Assembly: GCA_007449985.2 (NCBI GenBank)
Contig: VIIQ02000313.1
Span: 15,001 to 79,000 of the forward strand
Source of the DNA: Desmodesmus armatus
Taxonomy: Eukaryota > Chlorophyta > Chlorophyceae > Sphaeropleales > Scenedesmaceae
Reading direction: 5' to 3'
DNA length: 64,000 nt
Shown: piece after piece, positions 1-13,134 of the stretch
Position numbering within the stretch: the first letter of the stretch is position 1
Layout of the letters: every line of letters begins with the position of its first letter
Position numbers and translations under genes: made by a program
Notes under the pieces: generated by a model
What the model was told of the DNA's origin: nothing
The model's database searches: none
The model's input: only the letters and a program-made list of their open reading frames with translations

Positions 1-2372
<2,372 letters not shown>

Positions 2373-3082
2373 GCTAAACAGTTACAGAGGTCACTGTGCA
2401 GCTGCTGATGTAGGGCAGTTCCTAGCGGGCTGCTGGCGTGATGCTGCTGCTGTTGCTGCAATAATTGAGCAACTAAAGTATTGAAGCGAAAGGTGTTACA
2501 ATGCACGACCGGGAGAGCACCAAGACTACTTTGAATACAGCAGCAACTGCCAGATCAGCAACCAGACAACCCCAGGGTGGGCTTGTGACCTAGGCACAAA
2601 TCACAGACACTTTGTTGCCGTACATCAATAGTGAAGAACCGATTTTCGTTGACCATCGCTGCTACAACCAAAATAACTGACGTGATCATACGTAACCCCT
2701 CACATTTCGCCCTCTTCCTCGTACTTCACGGTCCCCAAGATGTTCACATCAAAAAAATAGACGCATGTATCACGCTTTCGAAAGCCACAGGCTTTGATTA
2801 CGCAACCACTGCCACCAAAGCAGTAGTTCTGCCCACCTTCCCCTTGAGCACCGCTTGCCTTCCGGCATCTCATCATCGGCTGGCTGTATTCCTTCTCGTC
2901 TCCTGAGCAGCCTCAGCAGGCTTACGACAGTGTCACACACAGCAGCGGGTGAGCCGCTTTTCCCAAGGCCTCCCACCAGCAGGCAGCACTGTCCATCCAG
3001 CAGCCCCAGCAGCAGCTGCCACTGCAATACGTCAAGTACAGCTTGCAGCGACTGAAGTAACAACAGCAGCAGCAGAAGCAGG
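2373..3082. promoter_or_regulatory. Divergent intergenic region between aminotransferase and the two-TM gene
   Basis: About 710 bp separate two start codons that point away from each other, so both 5' regions must lie here. CTG/CAG-rich runs occur at 2400-2460 and 3000-3080. No TATA box or other specific element can be asserted. Confidence 0.4.
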
Positions 3083-5548
3083 ATGTCTGGCGGTCAGGAG
3101 GGGCAGCAGGACCCTCGGCAGTGGATGTATGATCAGGAGTATTATGCAGAAGACACATTTGGGGGGGTGCATGCCACTGGACGAGTATATACAGGTGTGT
3201 GTGTGTGGGGGGGGGGGGCAAACAGGACCCTCGGCAGTGGATGTATGATCAGGAGTACTATGCGGAGGACACATTTGGGGGGGTGCACGCCACTGGACGA
3301 GTATATACAGGTGTGTGTGTGTGTGTGGGGGGGGGGGGGGACTGGGGGGGGACTGGGGGGGGGGGGGGGGGCAAACAGGACCCTCGGCAGTGGATGTATG
3401 ATCAGGAATATTATGCAGAAGACACGTTTGGAGGGGTGCATGCCACTGGACGGGTATATACAGGTGTGTCTAAGGGTGGAAGGGGGGGGGCAGAATTGGG
3501 GTGGGGTTTGGGGGGGGGGGGGGGGGGGGGGGGGGGTAGTGATGGTGTTACTGCTGGGCAAAACTCTCCTCACAGTAGCAAACAGTACACCACATCGGAG
3601 TGCAAAGCATTTATGCAGAGGACACTTTTGGAGGGGTGCACGTCGTGGGACGGGTCTACACAGGTGTGTTCTGTGCGCTATCACCCAACTCAACCATTGC
3701 ACTTTATGTTGGCCCAGGTGCCCGTGAGGGGTCAACACAACTGTGCGGGTGTGTACAGATGTGGTGGCTATGCCCGGGGGGGGGGGGGCAGGCTGTATGT
3801 CAGGTCTGCGGGTGTGCGTCAGTTGTGTCAGGGGTCGAGACCGTGTAGCAAGGCGCCGATGACAACCCATGTACTGGTTGTGCCAGGAGCTATCTTGGTG
3901 TTGCCAACACCTTTTGAGTGACTCAGCACTTTGCCCATGTCGGCAGGAGAAGGCAGCTGTTTGTTGTGGGCTATAAGTGACTGCCTGGGTCGACTGTTGA
4001 CGCGCATACATGCATCACCTGTACTGTGCCTCCTGCACCTATTGCATCCCCCGCCCCCTGCATCTGGTGGGTTTGAGGTGGAGACGTCAAGCAATGTGGG
4101 CTCCAGAACAGAGTAGACACCATTGGAAAGTGTGGGAGAAAGCAAGCGTCAAGAGGCCATCCTGTCATGGGTGTGGTGTGCCAAACACTTCCTGACGTGC
4201 TGCTGCTGCTGTTTGCTGCTGCTGTTGCTGCTGCTACTACAGGTCCCTTCCTTGGCTTATCCTTCATGTCAATTATCGGAGCCTTCATCATGTCATCAGT
4301 AGTTAAGGTAATAAGAAGCCCCCGCCCCCGCACACCCCGTTATGTTGTCAGTTTTCAAAGTTAGTACGACTTATACACCAAACAAATAACATATATATTT
4401 GTCGCCAGTAGTGGAGGCAAGCAGGGTTGTCAATGCAAGCAGGGCCCCCCAATACACTGGCAGTCACACAATCATGTGTCCTACAAGTGGGTCGCACAAT
4501 CAAGCCTCACACCCGCTTCTCCCTGCCCACAACACCTCCTTTGTGTGCTGTTGTGTGCTGCAGAAAAGCCCCAACTTGTCATTTCTGTGGCTGCAGCGGC
4601 GTGTGGGTGCGCAGTTCATGACCTTTGCTTACTTCTTCACCACCAACATACTGTACTACCATGACGGGCGGCGGTGGAAGACGAGAGACATCGACAAGCT
4701 GTGTGAGTGTCTGAGCAGGCATGGGGTGGGGCTTGAGCAGTTGCAGGGATTGTTCGTGTGGGCGGGGCGCGGGGTGTGTGTGTGGGGGGGGGGGGGGGGG
4801 GTCGTCCAATGTGGTGGTGTGGATATAGCTGCCAGGGTCGTGCTGAGGGTGTTGTTTAGGGTCACTAGCAAGCTGTGTGTCCACTGCGTGAGCGATGCCT
4901 GGGTGGGCGGGAGGGGAGGGGATGAAAGACATGCACAGCATACAACAGCACAATGGAAGGCAGAGGGTGGGTGTCTTGGGGCAGGGGTGCTTGGGGGCAG
5001 TGAGGCCATTGCGTCTCCCGCCCCTGCAGTTCACAGAGAATCATGCGGATGGTCGCATGCAGATGCAGCTGCCATGCTGTTGGCTCATCACACACACTGC
5101 ATCTTCTCGCACCACCCTACCCTTGGTTTGCAGCGTGCGCTGCAGTTACAGCCACGTTTGTCGACATTGCCCAAACTTCACAAATTCCCGCGTATCAACA
5201 GTACTGCATCCTCCTGCCCCCTCGTCAAATTTGCAGACAAGCGTGCTGTTGGTCCCATTCAGATGCAGCTGCCGTGCCATCAAGCTCAATACACACACTG
5301 CATCTTCCCCCACCACCCTACCCCTGGGTCTGCAGCGTGCGCTGCAGTTCCCGCCACGTTTGTCAACATTGCGCAAGACTCCACCAAGTACATGCGTACT
5401 AAAATATCTGCACCCTGCCCCCCCCCCCCCTTTCCTCTTGTCTGCAGACAAGCGTGCTGTTGGTCCCATTCAGATGCAGCTGGAGCGGCGCAGGAGGGCC
5501 AAGGAGGCAACAGACAAAATCACCGGCGGACTCAACCCCACCAGCTGA
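3083..5548 (+). CDS. Small two-TM protein, possibly HIG1-domain-like
   Basis: Four exons: 3083-3194, 4243-4307, 4564-4702 and 5448-5548. Phases match and the product is about 138 aa. The N-terminus is acidic/aromatic and soluble (PRQWMYDQEYYAEDTFGG). A first hydrophobic segment (PFLGLSFMSIIGAFIMSSVV) is followed by LWLQRRVGAQFMTFAYFFTT, which runs into a second hydrophobic segment. The tail is basic and probably helical (QMQLERRRRAKEATDKITGG). The spacing of TM1, the (R)RVxAQxxTxA motif and TM2 resembles HIG1-type mitochondrial respiratory-supercomplex proteins, but no definitive signature is present, so the name is an inference. Introns 1 and 3 contain tandem copies of exon 1 and of the exon 4 5' end. 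A G-run follows the donors of introns 1 and 3. Confidence 0.6.
3226..3663 (+). repeat. Three tandem echoes of exon 1 of the two-TM gene
   Basis: Copies at 3226-3310 and 3379-3463 are full 85-bp repeats of 3110-3194. Each has an AG before it (caaacag) and the same cag|gtgtg donor after it. Each differs from the exon at four sites, all synonymous. A shorter, older copy at about 3592-3663 encodes YAEDTFGGVHVVGRVYTG, with two non-synonymous codons. Units are separated by (GT)n-(G)n tracts. Confidence 0.95.
5035..5446 (+). repeat. About 205-bp tandem repeat in intron 3 carrying duplicate exon-4 acceptors
   Basis: The sequence from about 5035 and the sequence from 5237 are diverged copies of one unit. 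Each begins with a version of the exon 4 start (5237-5270 reads ACAAGCGTGCTGTTGGTCCC after tttgcag) and continues into shared intron sequence (cacacactgcatcttc). The real exon 4 at 5448 begins a third unit. Confidence 0.85.
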
Positions 5549-6040
5549 TTGCAGGGTTTGGGTTCAGGGTTCACGATGAATGCAGGGTTTGGGGTTCAGG
5601 GTTCCGAACCTACCCTGATGCAGCAGGGCAAGCAAAGCCGCAGCTGCTAGGTAGAGCGCGAATGCTGTTGGCTGACATCTGAACCTGAACTTTGAGTGTT
5701 ACTTGCAGCAGGATACTTTTGTGTCTTCCATCTTCAAGATGCATGAGGCAGGGAGGGACGTGGTCATTCAATTTGGCCATTGTACGTGTGTGAGAATGAG
5801 ACTGTGTGACAGTTGTTGCAGTCTGAGGAGGCATGAGAAGGGGCGAGCTCAACATGCAGCTCCCATGGTCTGAGGCAACCACACTCTTGTGCAGTATGTT
5901 GCTTCAAAAGTGGTTGTCATGCCTTCTCTGTCTGCCTCTTGCATCATGTACAATCAGGGTTCCCTGGTTGGTGTGCCTGTGGCCAGTTGGCAGCCCGGGT
6001 TGGAGTTTCTTTGCCTCTTTGTTGCTAGATACAGAGTGCA
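5549..6040. other. Intergenic, no gene seen
   Basis: 3' flank of the two-TM gene. It holds short degenerate GGGTTTGGGTTCAGGGTT-like runs at 5553-5605 and nothing else recognised. Confidence 0.4.
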
Positions 6041-6400
6041 AGCGTCAGCACAACATGCACGCTCTCCTGCAGGCCCTGCATGGATCCAGCACAACACAAA
6101 CACTGCCTTTGGGTTCCTGAAGAGCGTCAGCACAACATGCACGCTCTCCTGCACACCCTGCATGGCTCCAGCACAACACAAACACTGCCTTTTGGCCCCT
6201 GAAGAGCGTCAGCACAACATGCACGCCATCCTGCAGACCCTGCATGGATCCAGCACAACACAACACTGCCTTGCGGCCCCTGAAGAGTGCCAGCACAACA
6301 TGCACGCTCTCCTGCATGCCCCAGCACACGCACTGCCTCAAACTTTGAAAGACTGGCAGAGTGCAAGTGCCAGCACAGCATGCGCACGTCAGCTTAGACC
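6041..6400 (+). repeat. Minisatellite, about 82-bp unit, roughly 4.5 copies
   Basis: Units start at 6041, 6123, 6205, 6286 and about 6366 (agcgtcagcacaacatgcac...). The first three are about 90% alike; the last two are diverged and shortened. The array is open in at least one frame but nothing supports it being a protein. Confidence 0.9.
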
Positions 6401-7004
6401 CTGCATGCACTATGTCAGTTTAAGATTGCAATCAATGTAAAAAAATGCGATATCGCCGGGTACCGTTACAAAGGTGTGACTTCGCTTGGGGTTTAGCTGC
6501 CCGGTTGAGCATGCTGTCTGTCTGTCTGTGAGGAGTCTTGGCAAGCACGTCTCAATTACATATTTAGTGCAACTGTGGTGGTGCAATATATCACGGACTT
6601 CCTCCCCAACACTACGGTAGTGCAACAGCAGTCCTTGGGCGCGAACTGGACTTGATGATGAACGAGGCTCGAAGAGTCGAAGCACCAACGCAGATGAAGA
6701 GGTGAGATCGTGTTGCGTCATCAGAGCATGCCAAGCAGCAACGTAAGCCACAGTTGAAACCAAAGGTCCCAACTGCTGTTGCTCTTGCTGTTGCTGTTGC
6801 AGGAGTGCTAGCACTGGGCCATCCATACGAGGGACCCACGTCATCAGCTAGGGCATCCTGAACTTCACCCACATCTGCGGATGGTTCGTGGTGATCAGGC
6901 TGGTAAGTCGCAGGGTGCATCCTGGACATCCATCAGCAGTTGCAGCAGGTGCAGGAGCGCCTGCCTCTTGAGAGGATCAGGCTGTCTGAATGCAACATCT
7001 GGGT

Positions 7005-7517
7005 TCATCCAGGAGCAGGCAGACAAAAAGCAGCAGAAATGGGCATGATACCCAGCAATGCCATGTGGCGGGCAATCTGTGTGTGTCCGTCATTGCGCAG
7101 GATCTGAAGAGCACGCCAAAAGTGGTGGGACAAGATGACAGGTACAAGAACCAGGGACTCATCTGAGGCTGCCCTGACCACGGCAAGAAGGTCCTGAAAC
7201 TTCACGCCTCTGTACAGCCGCAAGGAGCAGCAGATCATCATGCACTTGACCGCCACAGCTACACCAGCCTGGTATGATTCAGGAATGGGTTGACAACAAA
7301 ATGCGTGAGGTGCCTGATCCTTCACCACGTTGCGCCAGAAACTGTGAGGAAGGGGAATGGGGAGGACCGCACCTAGGTGATAGGATCCAAGGTAGCATGG
7401 AGTGGCGATGCATTCCATGGGGGACGGCAACCCTCTCAAGGTGCATGGAGAGGTGGAAAGTGACCCAGCACACGCACCTACAGTAGCCTGTGTTACATGT
7501 AGGTATGTGACATGCAC
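7005..7517 (-). CDS. Unassigned 170-codon open frame
   Basis: An uninterrupted minus-strand frame with an ordinary-looking stretch (KFQDLLAVVRAASDESLVLV, HHFWRALQILRNDGHTQIAR) that could be an exon of an unrecognised gene. No domain is recognised and no splice partner was found in 6600-7000, where only short frames exist. It could be chance. Confidence 0.2.
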   Translation of the reverse strand: MHVTYLHVTQATVGACAGSLSTSPCTLRGLPSPMECIATPCYLGSYHLGAVLPIPLPHSFWRNVVKDQAPHAFCCQPIPESYQAGVAVAVKCMMICCSLRLYRGVKFQDLLAVVRAASDESLVLVPVILSHHFWRALQILRNDGHTQIARHMALLGIMPISAAFCLPAPG

Positions 7518-7770
7518 CTAGTGTATGGTGTTAAAGTGGTGCTGAAACTCTTGAAGTGGGGCTCTGGAGCTGATTGTCATGGCTACATGTGAGGCTTCCT
7601 CAACCAGCGCAGGTCAGTGCTGTTTTGATGTTTGTCGGCAGGGTCGCTGTCAGTTGATTTACCAAACACGCCCTTGTGATTCACCACCATGGCTGGATGC
7701 TTGCTGGCAGCAGTGCTGGCATTTGACAGACAACATCTGCCAAGTGTGACCGCCGCAAGCTGATACAGGG

Positions 7771-8890
7771 ATGTACCATTACAGGGAGCCTCCCATGACG
7801 GTCATGCAGCAGTGGTGCATCCACCAGCATCATCTCGCCTACCACCAACACCGCCTGAACACATGCACACGCAGCCAGCAACATCCGGTGAGTGCAGTGA
7901 CCGCCCCCAGCCACGTACGCCTATGCTTCTCAGGATCAGGGCTTGCAGGGCAGTGCAAAGCCACACCAACCGCATGTACAGCCCCATACAGCAGCTCTGC
8001 ACACCTCTTTTATGGCCTCCATAATGCACCAGGAAGGTACATAACGCGTCAGAGGGTACGTAACGCACAACTGAGTAAACCGCACAACCACCCCAAGCGG
8101 CCGACTCTATGGCCGACTCTATACAGCAGCTCTACACTCCCTCTGCCTTGGCCCTCCACACACGAGGCACCAGGGGCTATACACTGCATCAGCGGATGCA
8201 CCATGCCGCACTGCAACCCATACACCACAGACTTGCAACGACAGCTGCACTACTCACATCCAGCAGCCAGTAGCCAGGGTTGCAGGCCTGCACAGCATCG
8301 CCAGAACTTGATGAGACATGATCATGTCTCATCAAGTGATCATGTCATGACAACATTATAGCTGCTCAAAGGAATTCTGGCATCAATAACATGTCATCAT
8401 GCTCAAGCGCTATCAATGTGCTAGGGCTTTCACAAAACCAACAAATGTGATGACAAACTCAAGGCATGAAGTGCTTGAAACCTACTTGCAATAAACAGTG
8501 TTCTGCTACATGCAGGAGTGGCATGCCAGCAGCAGTCTGGTGTGGTGCCGCCTGCTAGACAGCAACAAAGAAGTCAGACCGCCAACAAACCAATCCAGAC
8601 ATGTATTGCGCACTCAGGCAGCATGTGTCATACTGGCCCCAGCCAAGTGCAGTGCATGATCTCATAAGAAGTCAGGGCTTGCAGGGCTGTACAACACCAC
8701 ACCACTGCCCATACAGCCCTAGAAGCTGCAGCTCTGCGCATGCGCACCGTGTGCTAGCAGCATCGCCAGCACCTGATCAACAACCGTAGCACAAGGTGCA
8801 CAACACCGCACCACCACCCTCACAGCCCTAACAGCAGCGCTGCGCAAACCTCTTTCATGGCCTCCCGCACACGACACGAATCACCAGGGG
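7771..8890. repeat. Diverged repeats in the 3' flank of the minus Pmp copy
   Basis: Related blocks containing gggcttgcagggc, tacagcccc and cagcagctctgc occur at about 7930-8040, 8665-8785 and 8790-8890. The stretch 8505-8610 also matches, inverted, the 3' flank of the plus-strand Pmp gene (44460-44600), so it belongs to the duplicated segment. No gene is seen in 7520-8900. Confidence 0.5.
8307..8336. repeat. Perfect 30-bp palindrome
   Basis: cttgatgagacatga followed directly by its exact reverse complement. It is flanked by further gatcatg repeats (8337-8347). It can extrude as a cruciform or hairpin; no function can be assigned. Confidence 0.9.
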
Positions 8891-11109
8891 AGTTCACCAC
8901 ACTCCTTGCACCACCCGCTGGGCATGGCATTGCATTAACAGCTGCACTACACACCTTCCCCGCGCTTCCGGCCCTGCCCAGCCCTTTTGTGCCCTGCACA
9001 CCCCATCACAGCCTCCGCAAACCAAAGTCCCCCGGACTTGACTGCCTTGCACGTAGCAACGCTCCAGTTGCGGACAACAGGCGCCAGCTTCCACAGACAC
9101 CACCCCACAAATGCCACATTGGCCAACATGACAAGCACTGCGATAGCAATGCGCAGCTTCTCTGCAGTGCTCTCCTGAATATCATACGCAAACATGGCCA
9201 AAGCACCCAGGGTGGTGGCTAGCAGGCACGAGGTAGACACCATGTGCATGCGGTGCAGCTTGGCAAAGGCATATGGCTGGAAGATGCTCTGCAGTGCAGC
9301 ACTGACCAGGAATACCACTAGCAAACTCAGCACAGCAAAGTAGCGCTCCATGGGAAAGGAGAAGACAGAGATGCAGGTGAGGATGACAGTGCGCGCAGCC
9401 CACACAGCCTCCCACCACATGCGCTCAGGCCTGTAGCTACGATACAGGAAGCCAAAGTGCTCCCTGAAGCTGTCGCTGTCAGCCTTGGCCCGGCAGAGGT
9501 ACAGCCCCACACCCAGGGCAACAGGGACAGCAATGCACCACAACACGACAGAGGGCACACCCAGGCCCAGCGCCCAAGCCCTGTGGTAACCGGCAAAGCA
9601 CTGCTGCTGAATGTCGCTGACCCAATAGCCGCTTGTGTGGTTAAGAGGCGCAGTGGCGCCGGAGGGGAGGAAAACCTCTGGTTCGACCCGGTCTATGACC
9701 AAGCATGCGAAGAAGCTCAGAGCCGCCCTCAAAAGGGTTGGGTAGGCATAGAAAGTCAACACCAGAAGTGTGACTGGCAGCTTGCGCACCACCAACCAGA
9801 CAGACGGGGGTGCTGTTTCCTCCTTGCGCTGCCACACCAGAGGTACCAAAAACCTGACAACAGCCCACACAACCCATTGCACCCCCACAACAGCAAGGAA
9901 TACCAGCACAGGAGCAATGAAGTACACCAACTGCCGCTGCATCGCGATTGGTAGCTTGCCTTGCGGGATAAAATGGTAGAGCCAGCAGTCAAGAGACAAG
10001 GCCTGGCTAGATCCCACTGCAAACACCACGTTGACTGCCATGAACCAGCGCTGCACATTGAACAACGGCCAAGGCACCGCCACACTGCCAATGATGACTG
10101 CATACTGCAGAAACTGCACCAGCACTTTGATCATGTCAGTGTCAAGGATGACCTTCTTGCCAGTCAAATTGTCTCGCCAGGTTGCATGCACAGTTGATGC
10201 CACAAAGCCCACAGACACAGAACCAACATGTACAACCCAAGCTGCACTCTAGGCTGCATGCACCTGCCGCACCTGAAAGGGCTTAAGATCCCAAACCCAG
10301 GGAGCTTGCAAGCACCACACAAGGGTCCCGTATACCCCTCTGCCTCATTGCACTGCACTGAAGACTGCAAAGCGCTGCTGGCACGCGTGTAGTTGCATGC
10401 GACCGTAGACAGCGGACACCGATGCATCTGAACAGAGGTTGGGGCAGACGACCAATAGCCAGGCACAGGCTCGACAACATTGCCATCTGTGCAGTTGGCA
10501 TTGCGCGGGCACTGCTGACAAGACACATTTGTGAAGCTGAATGTGTGCTGTTGGCAGCACACACACATGTCGTGCTGAAGCACCTCTCCTGCCCGGCAAG
10601 GGGACCACCCCAAGTAAACACCAGCGCTGCACTTTGTCAAATTCCCACGCAGGTGCAGTGTGCTGTTGTCAAATGCGGCTACGGTGCTGCCAATACGGCC
10701 ATGCCCAGCAGAATTGTCGAAAAACAACACACTGTTGTCAGAACGCAGTGTCCCGCTGGATAATAACACCACTCCACCTCCTGAGCCGTTGAAAGCTAGG
10801 TTGTGGGAAACCACAGCACCATCAACAAGCTCTACAGTGCCATTGCCCGATACAGCAATGCCCCCACCAGCAGCATCAACACTGGTGTTGTTGCCTATGG
10901 TGCTGTTGTTGATAGTGACATGCGAAGTAGGGACACCCGATCCACGTTTGCCGCGTGTGCCTTCAGCCCGGCCACGCTCATCAAATTGGGCACCAGTGTC
11001 AACGTCGACAGATATGCCACCACCAACGCCACCACCAACGCCGCCACCAGCAGTAACGTTACGCTTGCAAACATTGTGCAGGACGGTGCTCTGGTTGCTG
11101 ATGGTAAGA

Positions 11110-11454
11110 GTCCTGAGTATGACCTAAACTGCTCCCGTAGTAGAGTGGTCAAGTCAAGTTCCTATCATCAGATAGGTCTTGGGTTCGATCCATGTCTGCT
11201 GCGAGGGTGCGGCAGCACCACAGTGCGTCCGGGAACAGCTGCCGCTCGAACCGGGTGGTGCTAGGCACACCATGGGAAAAAATGCTACTGGAATTGACGG
11301 CTGGCTTGCTGGGTGATCTCGATCGCCCTCACACCTGACCTGAGAAACTGGGGTACTACAGGCCCTTCGGGGCACCCTCATGAGCCCCTGGCTCGCTGGC
11401 AAGTGCCGAGGTTGGGACTCTGTCCCCAATTACTGTACTGTACTGTACTGTACT
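11110..11454 (+). mobile_element. tRNA-derived SINE with target-site duplication
   Basis: A roughly 345-bp insertion flanked by GTAAGA at 11104-11109 and 11455-11460. The 5' part carries an A-box-like tagtagagtggtca (about 11138) and a B-box gggttcgatcc (11181-11191), as in Pol III tRNA promoters. The 3' end is a (TACTG)n tail at 11431-11454. The paralogous gene reads straight through the empty site (GGRLTISNQSTV, near 41928-41960), which fixes both ends. Confidence 0.9.
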
Positions 11455-11871
11455 GTAAGACGACCACCGCTCCTCACAGACAACCCTCCGCCAGCAAAAC
11501 GAGCATTGTTGCTGTGCACCATGCTACCACCTGTTACTGTGACAACACCACCAATAGTAACATCAACCCCACCACCAGACACTTCAGCAGTGTTGTTAAG
11601 GACACTGCTGTCACCAGCGATTTTTATGGTGGCATTATCAGCAGCATACACCCCTCCACCAGTAAACTGAGCTGAGTTACCACTCACACTGCTGCTGCCG
11701 TCAACCCTACACGTCACATTGTCCTTAGCAAACAACCCACCACCCCGGGCTGCATTGTTCCCATGCACCCTGCTTCTGTCTGTGATTGTGACATTGTGAC
11801 ACTAGCATTCAAAATCACAGCAACCCCACCGCCATACCTAACCACTGTGTTGTTGTGGACACTGCTCCCCT

Positions 11872-12257
11872 TGTCACGTCAGGTTGCGGCGGAGGGGTTT
11901 TCACGGCGGATGCATGCCATATAGGAACGCCTGCACTGTCACTGACTAGCTGCAGTGTCACTACTACTAGCAGTCCTGTGCGTGAACTTGGGCGTGGTGG
12001 CCTTCATGTAGCATGAGCAGGAGTGACTTACAATAGACTGCACGCACCAGCGTGCCCGACAGACTACATCATGCATACGCGATAGGACCCGAGAGAGCTC
12101 GCCTCTCTCGGGGTTTGCTTGCCTCAAATGCACGGCGCAGTCAGTGCTCAACACCTAAACCTCAAGCTTTGACCAGCACAGGCACAAACCATATGTGTGC
12201 CTGTATCTAGCTGGCGGACCACGCCACACTGTGCACACGCCGTCATACGGCGTGACA
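11872..12257. mobile_element. Non-autonomous DNA transposon (MITE), TIR TGTCACG
   Basis: A 386-bp insertion with ends TGTCACG...CGTGACA and a 4-bp direct repeat CCCT on both sides (11868-11871, 12258-12261). It interrupts the Pmp pseudogene. Internal inverted repeats occur at about 12176-12200 (ggcacaaaccatatgtgtgcc) and 12079-12102. There is no coding capacity. The superfamily is not assignable from 7-bp ends. Confidence 0.8.
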
Positions 12258-13134
12258 CCCTCAGTGAATGTGACACTGGCACCAAATTCAACACTCAGTC
12301 CCCCACCATAGTCTGCACTGTTGTTATGCACACTGCTGCCGCCAGCAAATGTCATGGTTGCACCCATCCCAGCAAACACCCCTCCACCAGCAAACTGAGC
12401 TGAGTTCCCACTCACACTGCTGCCGCCGTCAACCCTGCACGACACATTGCCCCTGGCAGCCAACCCCCCACCAAGATATGGTGTCCTGTTCCCTTGCACC
12501 CTGCTGTCTGTGATGGTGACATTTGCACGTCCCTCCATGTAGATGCCACCACCCCAACCTTCAACAGAATTGTTGGACACGGTGCTTGCATGCACCAGCA
12601 GGTGCGCGTCATGAAACACAGTAAAAGGCCTGGCACGGTTCTCAGAGAACCTGCTGTGATGCACCTCAACCCTGCTGTCACCTGCTACACACACCACAGA
12701 ATCCAACATCCCTGGGACCGAATCAGTGCCCCGGACCCCGACCACACTGCTGTTCCTAAGCACGAGCCTACCACTGCAGATGTTTATCAGGCACCAGGGG
12801 GCAAAACGAGACCCCGTATCACAGTTTCTTGTGAGATTGGACCCCGTGAAGTTCGATTGGAAGCGATTCAGATGGTGTGACGCCAGAGCGATGGTGGGCG
12901 GGGGTCCTGTGCATCTCATACCAGCATGGCTGATGCCGCGCGTGCCATCACCAAGTATGTGCAGGCTGCACTCAGCTGCTCCTGCTGTTGCTCCTGAGGC
13001 TTCAGATGCTTCAACTGTTCGGCTGAAGGGGTTGTCATGTGGCTGCGCAGAGGCCATGATGCACAGCCAACAGGCGAGGATGGTCTGCCAGCAGACACCA
13101 GCACAACCCCTGGCGGGACTGCAGAAAAACAGCG

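Larger units (their letters stand above)
8947..13130 (-). pseudogene. Pmp-repeat (beta-helix) / Cys-rich / multi-TM protein, disrupted copy
   Basis: Paralogue of the gene at 34704-44143. Order from the 5' end: signal-peptide region (13130-13057, ending IMASAQPH); N-glycosylation-rich beta-helix repeats of the GGG...NNSA type (13050-10700); a Cys-rich module (CSAGVYLGWSPC, CPRNANCTDGNVVEP, GPLCGACKLPGFG); then about nine membrane segments (10218-8947) ending in a basic tail. Damage: a MITE at 11872-12257; a SINE at 11110-11454; an 8-bp direct duplication at 11785-11800 that shifts frame; and a loss of 4 bp at about 10220 relative to the paralogue (LYMLVSSVSVGFV there) that shifts frame just before the membrane domain. 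The membrane domain itself remains a clean 423-codon frame, so inactivation is recent. The intact family looks like a plasma-membrane receptor or channel; its function is unknown. Confidence 0.85.

Noticed and set aside
3142..4011. 289-codon minus-strand frame
   Set aside because: Antisense shadow of the exon 1 echoes and poly-G tracts of the two-TM gene.
4399..5682. 427-codon plus-strand frame as one protein
   Set aside because: It reads through exon 3, intron 3 and repeats; exon 4 is in a different frame by splice phase.
5889..6440. 183-codon frame over the minisatellite
   Set aside because: Openness follows from repetition of an 82-bp unit; no start context or partner exons.
11138..11195. 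tRNA gene
   Set aside because: A- and B-box-like motifs are present but the cloverleaf cannot be completed and the unit is flanked by a target duplication with a repeat tail: a SINE.
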